NCBI GenBank assembly: GCA_025738555.1
Contig: JAOVFP010000007.1
Location: forward strand, 1,922,001-1,986,000
Direction of reading: 5' to 3'
Origin: Cyathus striatus
Taxonomy: Eukaryota; Basidiomycota; Agaricomycetes; Agaricales; Nidulariaceae
Length of the DNA: 64,000 nucleotides
Part shown: positions 22,850 through 33,544 of the stretch, one piece after another
Numbering within the stretch: position 1 is the stretch's first letter
Layout of the letters: every line of letters starts with the position of its first letter
Made by a program: the position numbers and the translations under genes
The notes under the pieces: generated by a model
Seen by the model: the letters and a program-made list of their open reading frames with translations, nothing else
Database searches by the model: none
What the model was told of the DNA's origin: nothing

Positions 22850-23361
22850 CTATTGTCACAGTTGTAACATGTTTCCCACAGTCATCACACTTGTTACATA
22901 TGTGTGAAAGTGTGCCATGTTGGAAAATGTTGGAAAATGTGTGACATATTAGAAAAGCGTGACATGTGTGACATCCAACATTTGTTGGAAACAAAAGTGT
23001 GACATGTTGGAAGTGTGACATATATGACAATGTGGGGAAAGTGTGACATGTTGGAAAAAGTTGGGTAAGTGTGATGGTTATGATATGTGACACTTTTCTA
23101 ACATGTCACACTTTTTCCCACGCTTGTCACACATGTCACACTTTTGTTTCCAACATTTTCCAACATGTCACACTTTCATACATGTGTGACAAAAGTGTCT
23201 AGGTAAAGCTTAGGCACCACACTTTTTCTAATATTTTCCAATATGTCACACTTTTCCAACATTTTCCAATGTGTCACGCTTTTCCCACATTTTCCAACCT
23301 TTCACACATGTGTGACAGGTATGATAACTGTGGGAAACACATTACAACTGTGACAATAGAG
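22850..23361. mobile_element. Foldback MITE with TGTGACATGTTGGAAA repeats
   Basis: The outer arms match as inverted repeats over about 40 bp: CTCTATTGTCACAGTTGTAA at the left and its complement at the right, then GTTTCCCACAGT. The interior is many copies of GTGTGACATGTTGGAAAATG on the left and CATTTTCCAACATGTCACAC on the right, so nearly the whole 510 bp could form one long imperfect hairpin centred near 23100. It has no ORF of substance. The TSD is not clear. Confidence 0.65.
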
Positions 23362-23379
23362 TCTGCCTGAAGTCTACCT

Positions 23380-23690
23380 GGAGTCCACCTGATCTTGTGG
23401 AGTGAGATATACAGCTTATTCTCACTAGATTCTCATTGGACTCTCTGTGATTTATCTCATTATAGTATCACTGAACTCTCAGAGATTCTCACCCAATGAG
23501 AGCTAGGTGAGATTGTAGTGAGATGAAAATTGTTCATTTTATCAGTGTAGTCTCACCAATGTCTCACTAATATCTCTCCACACTCTCGGATATACCACTA
23601 AAATTAACCTGGATTCTCACTGGAGTATCAGAGAATCTCATGAGAATCTCACTGGATTCTACTGAGACTGTGGGTCAGTGACATGACCTC
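23380..23690. repeat. TCTCACT-rich degenerate array
   Basis: Repeated TCTCACTGGATTCTCA-like words occur in both orientations. They mirror the array at 21.77-22.10 kb and are probably subterminal transposon sequence. Confidence 0.5.
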
Positions 23691-25400
23691 CTCAAGACCA
23701 ATGCTTCACATGCAGAGATATGGTGACCAGGTTTTTACCATCATTGTTCAATGCTCCGATTGGTGGAAGGACAGGGAGTTAGGTCAAGGTGTTGGGACAA
23801 ATATTATCTGTTTGTTTTTATTTCAATTTCTTTTTGATTATTTTTTTCTTTTTGCAATTTGTAATCGTCACCCTCATTTTTTTCTGCTATGATACTCTTT
23901 TTCTCTCTCTCCCACTTTTGATGTTCCAACTTTTAGTGTCCAACAACCGAGCATCCTGCCACTGACCATGCATTGTTGAGCTCGCAGCCTAGTCCACTGC
24001 ACTGCTACTTTGGGGAGAGTAGCTTGTCATCTTCTCCAATGTCGTGTGTTCTGTGGTAATGTCAAGAGAGAGCTGCTGTTGTTGTACATTGGTTTGAGGA
24101 GCATTGGGAGTGGTATGTTTTTGTTGCCTTTCTTTCTCAAACACAGTCACTTTCAATTACATTATCTTTTTCACTCTACCCTTCATTGTTCCATTAACCT
24201 TTGCTTCTACCTCTTACATTTCATATTTCTTCGCATACCTTACTCTTTTCTGGGCTCTGGTGATGTGAGAGTATATGTAGCACCATCCTGTTGTCATTGC
24301 TGCAATAAGTATATATGCTGGGTGTAGAGATATGGAATCTTACCTCCTTTTCTGACTTTATTCAGCATGCACATACTGAGTCTACTGAGCTATGAAGTCA
24401 ATTAGAAGAGTCAACCTCCAAACATTCTTTCCATTGAGCTTGATAAGACTAACTTTTAGAGAATGTTTATTTATGTAGTATTAACACCACCAACAAAGAA
24501 CATATATTCCAAGTTAGATTTATATTTAGTTCGAGGGTACAAGAGTTTAAGTATAGTAAAATGAACAATGTATTTAATAGTAGATAGTGTGATTGCTTTT
24601 AGATACTTTCAGAATGGACTTTCAGATTTCAGAATGGTACTCAGAATTCCAATATCAATTCAGAATGTACTCTACTGTGAGAACGGAAGTACAGCCAGTG
24701 CAGTGCTTAAGATATTCTAAAGGTATGTGTAACTACTTATATATTTAATTACATGGTGGCGGTCTCATGTGCAATGGGATAGGTATAGTAAATAATACAT
24801 CATAAAGTCCTAGTGGAACCACACAGTCAAAGAGGTATGGTTGACCCTCCATACGAGAATCCATGAGGACACTCTGTTTCTGAGATGCATCAAGTGCCAC
24901 GCCATGCTATTATTAGAAATGCATCAGGACACACACCATTACATGTGCTATTCTTAGCCAAGTACTTGGATATAACAGATACTGGTGTTTCCAGTACTGG
25001 TGCATCTGATGGCACCACCCAATGTGCCACAGGTAGTGTTTGGCACACATTTCAAAGTCCTAGAGGCATGTGGTTTCCTGCATGGTGGTAGTATTACACA
25101 GGAGAGACATATGGACATTCTGGGTTATTCGAGAGACTGCATGATAGCTATGCATTGCAGTATCTGGTGGGACCAGTGGCACAAAGAGCCCTCTAGTCTG
25201 AGGTATTTCCCTGAAGGTATGTGATTGTCTAGTTTAGTACTGGGAGCATTATTCTGGTATGGAGAAGTACTAATACATTCCGGAGTATTATTGTTGGGTA
25301 TTTTCCTTATTGTATAGCTACTTAGTACTTTGTAATTTATGTAGTAGCCAATCGCCCAAATATATTGTCACTGTGTTGCATCTCTTAGTTCATATTGTGC
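23691..25400. other. No supported gene
   Basis: Short plus-strand ORFs occur at 24010-24327 (hydrophobic) and 24885-25224 (overlapping frames with GHTPLHVLFLAKYLDITDTG). None shows a family motif or convincing splice structure. A weakly coding exon near 24885-25220 cannot be excluded. Confidence 0.4.
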
Positions 25401-25404
25401 AGAT

Positions 25405-25535
25405 ACTTTGACTGGCAGTGCGGGACTCAACCCCAGCCCTTGGACTCTTCCCTTGATAGTGTACTTGAGTATAATACTTTAGTTGGCAGCTTGGGACTCA
25501 CCCCAACTCTTGGACTCTTGGGCTTGATTTGCTAA
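25405..25535. repeat. Dispersed motif GGCAGTGCGGGACTCAACCCCAGC
   Basis: Two tandem copies occur here (about 25415 and 25483). Reverse-complement relatives lie at about 51940-51975 (AGAGCTGGGGTTGAGTCCTG) and 54428-54460. All are followed on the same side by a GNAAATA-type A/T-rich tail. The GGTTGAGTCC core resembles a Pol III B box, so a SINE-like element is possible but not shown. Confidence 0.35.
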
Positions 25536-25792
25536 CTGTATTACTAGTACTAAATGTCTATTATATTTGAAAAATAGCCCTCTTATTTTACTAGGTGTAT
25601 CAAGCTAAGTGTTTGATATGTTATTACTTTACTGAATACTCTTTTCTAGGGTTGTTGTAGTATCATCTACAAGTCTAGGTGCAATGCTCACCACATGTCC
25701 TTGAGTTAACTCCTCCACACCATATGCCAAGTTGAATGAACATGGCCAATCAATGTGTGCTAGGAAGTGATTCATTACTGATCAACAGGTAA

Positions 25793-25855
25793 GCTTTGCT
25801 ATTTCTGCTGAGAAGCAATCTAATGTTAGATTGCTTCTTGGCAGAAATAGCAAAG
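25793..25855. repeat. Near-perfect 60-bp palindrome
   Basis: GCTTTGCTATTTCTGC plus AGAAGCAATCTAA is followed after two bases by the full reverse complement with one or two mismatches. It is a strong hairpin at the 3' side of a TSD-like GGAAGTGATTCATTAC word and probably a tiny foldback element. Confidence 0.8.
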
Positions 25856-25859
25856 CCCA

Positions 25860-27730
25860 CCACTGAGGCTTGTGATGATCTTGATGCAGAGAGAAGGGAG
25901 ACAGCACAGCTACAGGTGGTGTGAGTGATAACATCTATGCCTCCCTCTGAGGGAGCAAGGAGAGTGAAAGGTGGCAGTGGTGCAATTGCAGCAGGATGAG
26001 AGAGGGAGAAGGAAGAAGGGAGAAGGGTGGGTGGGTCAGTGGTAGATGAGATGTCAAAATGACATCATGACCACAACAACAATGCAGGGGGGTGTGAGTG
26101 AGGGTATTGGTGATGTTGAGGTGGGGTTTTGGTGACCAGAACAGCTTGTTGAGGCAGTTGGCACAAGGGAGGGATTATAGCTGTGGTGATGGTCAAGAGG
26201 GGGAGAGGGGGAGAGGGGGTAAAGGTGTACCACTATTGTGCTGGGAAGTCAATGATGTGGTGTGAACATGTCAATACAATGGGGGATGAGGGTGGCACTG
26301 GAAGGTGGAGACAGCAGAGGAGGAAGAAGGGCCAGATGATGTGGCAGTGATGCCATTCCCACCAGCAGCACCATTGTTGTCTTGTTGCAGGGAGGAGGGG
26401 GGTGAATGATAGGGTGTCATCATCATTATGATGCAGAGGGGGAGGAGAGGGAGCTGGATGCCACAGTGCTGATGTAGCTGTCTACAAAGCATAGATGATA
26501 CTGTGGGATGTGAGTTAGCTGGTGGGACTTGAGCTGAAGAATATTACTTACTAAGATCTGAGGGTGAGCTGGGGGAGGTGAGAGAGGTGGAAGATGCAGG
26601 TGGCAATGGTTGATGTGGCATCGACAATGTTGCAAAGGTAATGAGATCATCACCATTGAAAGAGAGGGCTGGATGTCATAGTGTCAATGATGTTCTTGCC
26701 AGTAGTGTCATTGTCTCTGTGATGCAGGGAGTAGGAGGAATGAGGGGCTGATATGGGTGAGACTAGCTTGACAGGGGGGGGACATTGAATTGGGGTGGGT
26801 GAGGTAGTGGGTCCTATATTGATGACACTGTGGGGATAGAAGTGGTAGATGTTAGTGAGAATGAGGGTGGAGCTGGGGGGGGGGCTTACCTGGTGACAGT
26901 GTATAGGCAACATGGCTACAATGAGGAGGGGGATGAGGAAGAGTTAGCATGGCATTGATGTCTCAGAGGAGAGAGATGAGGGTAGAAAAAGATGTTCCCC
27001 CCTGTCACTTGTGAGACGAGGGGTGAGAAGACACTTGCCCTTGTTACTTGCAAGACAAGGGACAGGGGGTGAGAGGAAAGAGGGGGGGAGGGAGAGAGAG
27101 AGGGAGGGGAAGGAGAAAGGGGGGGGAAGGAGAGAGGGGGGGAGGGAGAGAGATAAGGGGGGGAAGGAGAGAGATAAGGGGGGAAGGAGAGAGGGGGAAA
27201 GGAGAGGGGGGGGAGAGAGGGGGAAAGGAGGGACATCACAATATATCTTTGTCACTTGCAAGACAGGAAGGGAGGGAGTGAGGGAGTGTTGATGATGTGC
27301 ATCAATGCCATTCTTGCAAGCAGTGTCATGGTTGTCACATTATAAGAAAAGGGGGAAGGACAACAGGGCATTATCATTGTCATGATGCAGGGGGCACAGA
27401 GGAGAGGGGGCTGGCTGCTGACATGTCTATGATTCATTGATGATGCTGTGGGATGTGAGTTAGCAGGAGACTTGAGATAGGGGAGGAATTAGCATACCTG
27501 GCTTTGACATACACTTTGAGAGCATCTTGGGGATAATGCTCTATGTGGTACTGATGATGGGGTGGAAGCAGTGGGAAGAGGGATGGGATGGCATGATGCT
27601 TGTCTTCATCATGACGGGAGGGGAGGAAACAGATGGAGGAAGAGAATGAAATGACATTTATCATTTGTCATCATGAGCATGAAGCTCAAGAGCAGTGAGG
27701 AGGGGAGAGTTGAAGGAGGGAAGAGGAAAG
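25860..27730. repeat. GA-rich tandem-duplicated region
   Basis: The region is purine-rich. Related blocks recur, for example TATGATGCAGAGGG...CTGTGGGATGTGAGTTAGC at about 26425-26520 and again at about 27375-27470. 27005-27260 is mostly (GGAGAGAGGGGG)n. All ORFs here are low-complexity shadows (Pro/Leu/Ser on one strand, Gly/Glu/Arg on the other). No gene is supported. Confidence 0.7.
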
Positions 27731-27844
27731 AGGGAGAGTAATATGTTCATTGTCAAAGTTGATAGTGCATATGTTTCATTGCTGACAGCTGGGTACCACC
27801 AAGTGCACCCACTGGTCTTGTGGAGTTTATGCTGTACAGACTAC

Positions 27845-27932
27845 AAGCTGAGTTGGTGTAATGGTAAGTTGCACCATGCTTTAGTAAGTTAATGTGCTAT
27901 GTTAGTAGTTCAATTCCCACTGGGAATATTTT
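27845..27932 (+). ncRNA. tRNA-like (SINE head?) sequence
   Basis: GCTGAGTTGGTGTAATGGTA resembles a Pol III A box, and AGTTCAATTCCCACTGGG downstream fits a B box (GTTCRANNCC). The arms do not make a clean cloverleaf, so this is a decayed tRNA-derived sequence, not a functional tRNA. It abuts the left end of the 5.57-kb element. Confidence 0.4.
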
Positions 27933-28171
27933 ATATTAATTGTATTATTTTTACTGGGGGTGCACAACGCTCTCACATGACTGGTGATGTGACAGTCACA
28001 CTATGTGACCAAAAATGTCACAAATCTTGACCCAGTTCTGTTCTTCACATTTCCTGGGTGTTTCTTCATACTTTTCTTTGCTCTTTTCACTCCTACTTTA
28101 ACTAATATTATGCTAGATGGGGTAAATATATTATTTAAGTGGTGTAATATGTACAAAATCCTATATTCTTG

Positions 28172-28413
28172 AGCTCTTTACACTGAGCCATGTGTTCTGT
28201 ATGGAATCTGTGTGGATCCACGCAGATTACAAAGATTCTGTACAGATTCTGTAATTAGTAGATTGGCTGGGACACCACTCTAAATTAGTAATTATTCCAC
28301 ATGGATTCCTTGTGGAATCTGTATGAATTGATAAATTCTGTATGGAATATGCAGAATTCTGTAACAAAGACTTACATGGAATCTATATGGACCTCCTATC
28401 TTATCTGTAATTA
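28172..28413. mobile_element. Decayed second copy of the 1739-3129 MITE, without minisatellite
   Basis: AGCTCTTTACACTGAGCC...TGTTCTGTATGGAATC matches the right terminus of the first MITE (read on the other strand), with CpG replaced by TpG or CpA (CTGTACGGATCC becomes CTGTATGGAATC). The far end retains GGACCTCC and CTGTAATTA, matching the left terminus loosely. The minisatellite is absent, so the ancestral element may have been about 250-480 bp. No clear TSD remains. Confidence 0.65.
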
Positions 28414-28443
28414 TAATATGTACTTAGTAAAATAACATATCAC

Positions 28444-28530
28444 AGCGTGAATTGAACCCTTAGGTTCCCATTGCTTTGTCATCAATCATATGGTGTGCTA
28501 AACCAGCTGAGCCAACATGGCCTTTGGACA
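28444..28530 (-). ncRNA. tRNA-like (SINE head?) sequence
   Basis: On the minus strand, TGGCTCAGCTGGTTTAGCAC (A-box-like) is followed about 45 nt later by AGGGTTCAATTCAC (B-box-like). The acceptor arm does not pair well, so a tRNA-derived SINE remnant is more likely than a tRNA gene. Confidence 0.45.
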
Positions 28531-28579
28531 TAACTGCTGACTATGTCACATGTCATTGCTGTCACCAGCCATCGGTAAC

Positions 28580-29335
28580 TGGTGACTGGTGCCAGTGACA
28601 CATCACCACTGTGCTTCTCACCATTGATACAGTCTTACTCACCATTATCACTCTCCACCCCCCACCATTGTCTCCCTCCATTCTCACTACTCAGGTCCCT
28701 TGTCTCTCACCACCTTGCTCGACAACAACACCCACATTTCATCATCCACCCTCATCCCTTGCCACCTTGCTTGATGACAACATTGTCATGTCAATGCCTA
28801 TGCTTTGCTGCCCCCCCATTGTCCCTCACCACCTTGCCTCACAAATGATGAGCATGCAGCTTCTCTCCTCCCCTCTGCACCTTGTCTGGCAAATGATGAG
28901 CATGCCATATGCTTCATTGCCCCCTTCTCTCTTGCCTCCTCATCTCCCAAGCGACAGGAATGAGCATGCCTATGCCCTCGTCCTCCCTTGCACCTCATCT
29001 GGCAAATGACAAGGTGCTGTTTCACCTCCCCCCTCCACCTCGCCTGGCAAATGACAAGGTGTTCTGTCTCCTCCCCCCCCTGCACCTCATCTAGCAAAAA
29101 ACAAGATGCCATTCCACCTTCCCCCTCCACCTTGTCTGGCAAATGACAAGGTGCCATTCCACCTCCATCTTGTCTTGCAAATGATGAGGTGCTGCTCGTC
29201 CTCCCCCCCCTGCACCTCATCTCACAAGTGATGAAGTGTGTCCTCTCTCCTCCACCCTGCACCTCATCCCACAACTGATGAGGTGCCATTTGCTCCTCCC
29301 CCACACCTCATCTCGCAACTGACAAGGTGCCAAGC
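28580..29335. repeat. Minisatellite with CACCTTGTCTGGCAAATGAC units
   Basis: Units of roughly 40-50 bp, around CACCTyrTCTsrCAAnTGAyrAGGTGCC followed by C/T-rich linkers, are repeated about 14 times. Long ORFs on both strands are repeat artefacts. Confidence 0.8.
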
Positions 29336-29575
29336 GAGGGGAGGGGAGGGGTGAGTGAGGGGATAGCAAGGGGAGGGGAGAGCAAGGGGAGGGGAGGGGA
29401 GGGAAAGCAAGGGGAGGTGAGAGCAAGGGGAGGGGAGGGGATAGCAAGGGGAGGGGACAGCAAAGGGAGGGGAGAGTGAGGGAAGGGGACAGCAAGGGAA
29501 GGGAACAGCAAGGGAAGGGGACAGCAAGGGAAGGGGAGGGGAGAGGATAGCAAGGGGAGAGGAGGGGGCATCTTC
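29336..29575. repeat. AGCAAGGGGAGGGG minisatellite truncating the adjacent gene
   Basis: A G-rich array of AGCAAGGGGAGGGGA units. On the minus strand it reads (PLLSPPLA)n in frame with the coiled-coil gene and replaces that gene's natural C-terminus after TEPEDA. Confidence 0.8.
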
Positions 29576-32202
29576 TGGCTCAGTAAATTTTGCATCCATA
29601 AATGCTTGAGTATTATTTTTAAAATACATGGCCTGTGCATTAGCTTGAAGAAGTGACAATTGTGGCTGTTGTCTCATTAGAACTCTAAAAGCCCCAAGTG
29701 CACCTTCATTTTGATCATTAGTTGGAGGCATCCATGCTAGCTCTTTCTCCTCCACAGTTGCTTCATCTATGAGTCCTCCAGAAGCAAATTCAGATATAAA
29801 TCTTTTCCATGTTTTTGCTGCATCTTCAAAGTATGTACATAATAGTGGCTTTAGATGTGGTAGCACTGGTATTATCTTATGAATTGCTGCAATAACTTTT
29901 AGTGACTCCCATGGTTCTCCATCTATTGTTGCTGTTTCATATGTTACATTGTTGCCTATCAAAAAATCAGAGTCCTCTTTAAGTCCCTGCATGTGATCAT
30001 ATATCTTTTTATGTAATGGACCAAGGTGAAGCATGTTCAAGTTTTTTTCTTCTGTTGCACAAATAATTCACATATAAGGGTGAGTAATAGCCTGAGCATA
30101 CAAAGCCAATACAGCAAGTTCTGTTTTTGTTGCAGGGCAATGAAGTGCCTTCCAAAAATTTTCTTCCATGTGATTAAGCTTTTTGTTATGTTTTTTCAGT
30201 TGAATATACTCCATAAAATTAATGAAATGTGAATAATGAACAATGAGTACTGCTGCTGCATCACAGTGTGACTGGAATCATGTATTCAATGTGTCAGGAA
30301 ATGTAAAATCCTCATGAACATTTTTTGACCACCACCACTTAAATGTATCATGATGGCCCATCTTGTCACTTTTGTTATTTAATATGGTACCAGCTATCTG
30401 AGTCATTTTAATTGCTCCTCTACTTGACATTTTGAGTGCACGTTCCTGTGTTGCATCCTCAATATCATTTTCTGATATCATATCTTTCAAAACAGCAGCA
30501 TTATCCCAATTAGCAAGTAATACTAGAGGTGTAACATTATTTTCTTCCCACCATCTTGTTACAGCTGCATATCCACCCTTAACAGTATTCAAATCTTTAT
30601 AACAACCACAGCCTGCCCAGATAAATAATCAAAATGTATGCCTCTCACCATCATCTAACAATTGATAAGCTTCATTACCAAGGTGAATTAAAAGTTTCTC
30701 CATCATATTTGCCTGTTGTTCAGCTTTTTCATATTCAGATAACTGATTTCATTTTTCTTGACCACCCACATTGTCTATCATTTCTTGATTGGCTTTTAAA
30801 AATTCTGGGTGTAAATTTATATCTGAGTACTCATTAAGTTCTTCTTCCCCAAGAACTTGCTGAACAGCTTCTAATTTTTTCTCTTTAAGTAAGCTGGCAT
30901 CCTTTTTCTCTTTGGCACAGTGATCACTATGCATCCCAGTTAACTTAATCAAGATGTCTATAAGTCGTAGAGTATTTCCCATTCGCTTTCCAAATAGACT
31001 TCTTCTATATATGTCTAAGATATTTTGTAGTATTTTTTCCCAGTCTTTAACTGATTGTTCACTACTACCATTCACAGTGGAATGTGTTCCAAGAAAGTGG
31101 TTAACACATATTTGTTCATTGTTATCACCATTATAATTTTCTGCCTTGAGATGGACATGCTGTGAATTATAATGAATATTTTGGTGCATTGTTCCATCCC
31201 ACTAAAAGTCATACCTACATGAGGCAACTATTTAATAAATTGTGGTTATTAATATTTTGGAAAACTTACTTGCTGTATTTTGTAGTTCATGTGCAAGTTG
31301 AATTTGTGCTGCATAATAACCTTCTGTAATAATGTGTGATACTGTGGTACAGCTAATTTTACCAATAACTTTCACTCCAGCAACTTCAAGAACTGCAGCT
31401 ATTACTTTTCCAATATATGGTCTGCTACAACCAGCTTTTACAAGCAATCTTACAAGATTTCTAGTTTGCTCTGTGTAGATGCCTTTATGAAGAAGTCTAT
31501 GAATACTTCTCTCACTTATGGCCTTTTCTTTTGCTCTAAGTATGGCTTTTTGATGTCGCAAATTTGATCTGTTGCATTGATATTTAAGTTTACAAGCAAG
31601 AGTACAGCTCTCAGTAAGCTGTTCTCTAAGTGAAGCCCTTTGCTCCTGTAAATGTCTTAGATCTCTAGAGTATCTCTCCAGATATTCTGATAATTCACTT
31701 CTGAGAGTATTGTTTTCTCTTTCTAGTGTAAGCAATAATTTTATAGCCTTTTCAGCATTGCTTGAAATTTGTTTTACTTCCTTTGATTTTTTTGAATCTG
31801 CAGTTTGTAAAATATGTATATGTTCCTCCAGTACAGTTTTTCTTTTGTCCCCTCTTTGATGTGCATGTCTCTCCACTCTTAATTTTCTATATAATTCCTC
31901 AGATTTTAGTTGCTCTTTATTCAGTTCCTTGAGCATTAATTTAGAACCCTTTTCTTTCTCTTGAAGAAGATTCATAAAAGTAGAGTGATTTTTTGATTAA
32001 GTTCTAGCTCATTTTGAAGTTCTATAATTCTAGCCTCCAGTGTTTTGATATTATCATCAGCACATATTATTTCTGTCTTTAAATTTTCAGATGTCCCAGG
32101 AGTAGTTTCATGTGTTTCAGAAGCAGTCTCAGGAGTTTTAGAAGTTCTTGCAGCAGATAGATTGTCCAGCCTAGCCTTTTTTGCAGTATTAGTTTTGGGC
32201 AT
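29560..32202 (-). pseudogene. Coiled-coil protein of an unnamed transposon family (candidate transposase)
   Basis: In order, it shows a short Ser/Thr-rich N-terminus (32202), a long coiled coil (about 31970-31560, ERENNTLRSELSEYLERYSRD), and an HTH-like segment (VRLLVKAGCSRPYIGKVIAAVLE). After an intron (GTAAGT..TAG, about 31269-31214) come DGTMHQNIHYNSQHVHLKAE, HSDHCAKEKKDASLL, FIWAGCGCYKDLNTVKGGY, LHLGPLHKKIYDHMQGL, GGLIDEATVEEKELAWMPPT and TNDQNEGALGAFRVL. A D near the start (DGT) and a late E (NEGALG) would suit an RNase-H-fold transposase; this is inference. The copy is dead: four TGA stops (complement of 30749-30751, 30629-30631, 30278-30280, 30068-30070), frameshifts near 31975 and 31200, and a minisatellite in place of the C-terminus. 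I recall similar unnamed proteins in other basidiomycetes. Confidence 0.65.
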
Positions 32203-32429
32203 TGATATGTGTATGATCTTAGTGTGGCCTATAAAGTTGAGGAATCCTAAGACCTTGCTTGGAATAGCAATTGCTTTAGATTAGTTAGCCTCCAAAACCA
32301 CACTATAATATTTTCATACCAGTTTTGAGTAATTGCCCACTTTAGCAAGTCCTGAACACTTAGAAAGGATAGAAAGCTGAGTTGTTGAAATGTCCAGAAG
32401 AGATTGTGGTGATGATTGATCCTCATCAA

Positions 32430-33400
32430 TTAATAAGGCAACCTTCCAAAATAGGTTCTGCTGGTGGCTGTGCCATATGTGGTTGGTTTCAGAACTTGTT
32501 TCTCAAATAACTTTCTGAGATCGCATTGTATTTCTATAGTGTATAGAGCAAAATTGCGCTATTATATTATTTAAATAATGTTATCTATACATAATTTTAT
32601 TAAAAGTCCTGTATGTATAGGAACCCATTCTTATACACACCCAAATTACATGTTACAGTTGCTGAATCAACATTCTAGCTTGATATTATTATTGGCACAA
32701 AAAATTAGTGTAATTTCGCTCTATAAACCATAGTCTTACGTTCACTCCTTCAAAAGTTATTAAAGAATGAAGATCACAGCTATACAGTTAATAGGCATTT
32801 GGATATAAGTTTGGCCAATTCAACATTATTACATGCACAAAAACCTATACAGCCTATACAAATAATCTATTATAAATTGTACTAAATGTGTAGTTCATAT
32901 ATACATGATAACGGAAAATGTGTTGAGCAATCTAATCAATCACACATGGTGTCGTTTGATGTCTAACCTGTGGCTGTGCCTCTGAGCTATGGGAGCGAGA
33001 ACTTATACCTTATAACTTTACGGAATCGCATCGTACGTATATGATTTATAGAGCAAAATTGTACTATTCATCGAAGCGGACAATTTGTATTAACCAGAAT
33101 TTTAATATCATGATTGTAAGTATGAGATAATGCACCAATACCTGTTATATTTATATGTTACAGCACCTTAATTAAAAATCCGGTTAATAGAAATTGTAGG
33201 CATCGTAAAATAGTGCAATTTTGCTCTATTATATATGTTCTGAAGTGTTCTCATTCAAAAGTTATAAGAGGATGAAGTTTGAGTACCTAATTGATGTGAT
33301 TTTTGGCAGGGGTTTGATGCCTCCAGCAATATCCAGCACATTTTAACAAAAAAAAACTTCATACAATCATAGATAATGTATTTTTATTATGACGTGACAC
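32430..33400. repeat. Subterminal repeats of the 5.57-kb element
   Basis: The word ATAGAGCAAAATTGYRCTAT occurs at about 32541 and 33047 and inverted at about 33208; a shorter relative is at about 32712. Each lies next to a CTTTATAAC/CAAAAGTTAT stretch. A GTGGCTGTGCC..TGAGA..GAACTT block is duplicated about 500 bp apart (32465 and 32971). Such spaced words near one terminus may be transposase-binding sites. Confidence 0.5.
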
Positions 33401-33544
33401 AAAAGAGCTAGCTAAAATGTGTTGAGTGAGGAACAAGAGTAGTGGGTCAGTAGAATTTGGGTGCATGCGTGACGGGTGTCACGGGTCATGTGAGTCACGC
33501 TTTGCGGGCGTTGTGCACCCCCATTTTTACTATAATATAGTAAA

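Larger units (their letters stand above)
27955..33523. mobile_element. 5.57-kb DNA transposon with coiled-coil gene
   Basis: The left end is TGGGGGTGCACAACGC and the right end is the exact complement (33508-33523). Target duplication TTTTTAC lies at 27948-27954 and 33524-33530. Inside are a decayed MITE (28172-28413), a tRNA-like sequence, two minisatellites and one minus-strand gene (29560-32202). At 32.5-33.3 kb are repeated ATAGAGCAAAATTG words. As this gene is the only protein-coding content, it is the natural candidate transposase. Confidence 0.8.

Noticed and set aside
26916..27292. Overlapping ORFs over 90 codons on both strands
   Set aside because: All are low-complexity readings of a GGAGAGAGGGGG array.
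28582..29495. Long ORFs of 88-168 codons
   Set aside because: They follow the 40-50 bp minisatellite period and have no non-repeat content.
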